Source: Priapulus caudatus (taxonomy: Eukaryota; Priapulida; Priapulimorpha; Priapulimorphida; Priapulidae). Taken from it: DNA of 61,058 bases. The notes beneath the pieces are model-generated. The model was not told the origin of the DNA. It worked only from the letters and a program-made list of their open reading frames with translations, and did not search any database. Positions 1 through 61,058 of this stretch are shown piece by piece. Position 1 is the first letter of the stretch. The number at the start of each line of letters is the position of its first letter. The translations under genes were made by a program, and so were the position numbers. The stretch lies in NCBI RefSeq assembly GCF_000485595.1, contig NW_014577061.1, positions 1,471,788 through 1,532,845 of the forward strand. The letters are read 5' to 3'.

Positions 1-255
1 CTATACTATGCTATGCTATGCTATGTTATGCTGTACTATGCTCTATACTATACTGTGCTGTACTGTGCTGTGTTATGCTCTGCTTTGCTATGTTCTGCTA
101 TTTTATTCTACGCTATGCTATGTTATGCTACGCTATGCTATGCTCTGCAATTATATTCTATGCTATGCTATGCTATGATATGCTATGCTATGCTATGCTA
201 TACTATGCTATGTTATGCTATACTATGCTATGCTATACAATGCTATGCTATGCTG
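1..255. repeat. CTATG pentanucleotide array
   Basis: Pentamers CTATG with CTATA, CTGTG and CTCTG variants fill the first 255 bases. They generate spurious open frames rich in Cys, Tyr and Leu. The array sits about a dozen bases beyond the donor of the exon 269-366. Confidence 0.95.
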
Positions 256-268
256 GAAAACAACGTAC

Positions 269-60888
<60,620 letters not shown>

Positions 60889-61058
60889 CTGGAATAGCGT
60901 AACAGAAAACACTTGTTTAGCTTAAATGTGATTGTTGTACACTCTTGATACACGTCCCATACTGATAGAAACAGTAAAAACCGATCGTGTAATGCAAACG
61001 AATGCACTGGTGGTTTACGTTAACGTCACAATTCTTTTATCTTTACAAATAGACTAGT

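Overview
This window is an internal piece of one giant muscle-type gene, read entirely from the minus strand. It encodes a titin/connectin-twitchin-projectin class protein made only of immunoglobulin I-set (Ig) and fibronectin type III (FN3) domains. I place 84 coding exons, giving 57 domains (17 Ig, 40 FN3; the last FN3 is cut by the window edge), roughly 5,700 residues. No start codon, kinase domain, stop codon or other gene is visible. The genome is that of an animal: there are many short introns with GT-AG ends, phase 1 junctions between almost all domains, and dense microsatellites. I cannot name the species. The domain grammar resembles chordate titin A-band more than the simple Ig-FN-FN repeats of nematode and insect twitchin, but I do not claim a phylum.

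Layout in protein order (high to low coordinate). 60.9-48.3 kb: super-repeat 1 (Ig-FN-FN-Ig-FN-FN-FN-Ig-FN-FN). 48.0-41.7 kb: super-repeat 2, same order. 41.2-31.3 kb: super-repeat 3 and the start of 4, interrupted at 40.26-38.0 kb by an error-rich copy of 31.2-29.2 kb. 31.2-29.2 kb: clean FN3+Ig contig that breaks the pattern where it stands. 29.2-22.0 kb: error-rich sequence copying 38.0-37.35 kb and 14.8-12.8 kb, plus a ~3.5 kb insertion and a 10-N gap. 21.8-17.6 kb: the end of super-repeat 4 and the start of the next unit, with one Ig exon half inverted. 17.2-12.8 kb: Ig-FN-FN-FN-Ig-half FN. 12.8-12.36 kb: inverted chimeric filler and a 25-N gap. 12.3-0.27 kb: two 7-domain units (Ig-FN-FN-Ig-FN-FN-FN).

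Main interpretation. As assembled, the order is irregular. If block ~12.8-17.37 kb is moved to the noisy stretch at 22.0-31.25 kb, and block ~29.2-31.25 kb to the noisy stretch at 38.0-40.26 kb, the protein becomes four perfect 10-domain super-repeats, then Ig-FN-FN, then two 7-domain units. Every orphan half-domain then finds a partner of the right phase and length. The vertebrate titin C-zone unit is 11 domains (Ig-FN2-Ig-FN3-Ig-FN3) and the D-zone unit is 7 (Ig-FN2-Ig-FN3); the 10-domain unit here differs from the 11 by one FN3. Ig and FN3 repeats of this kind serve as a thick-filament ruler and myosin/MyBP-C docking surface in titin; that role is inferred from the family, not seen here.
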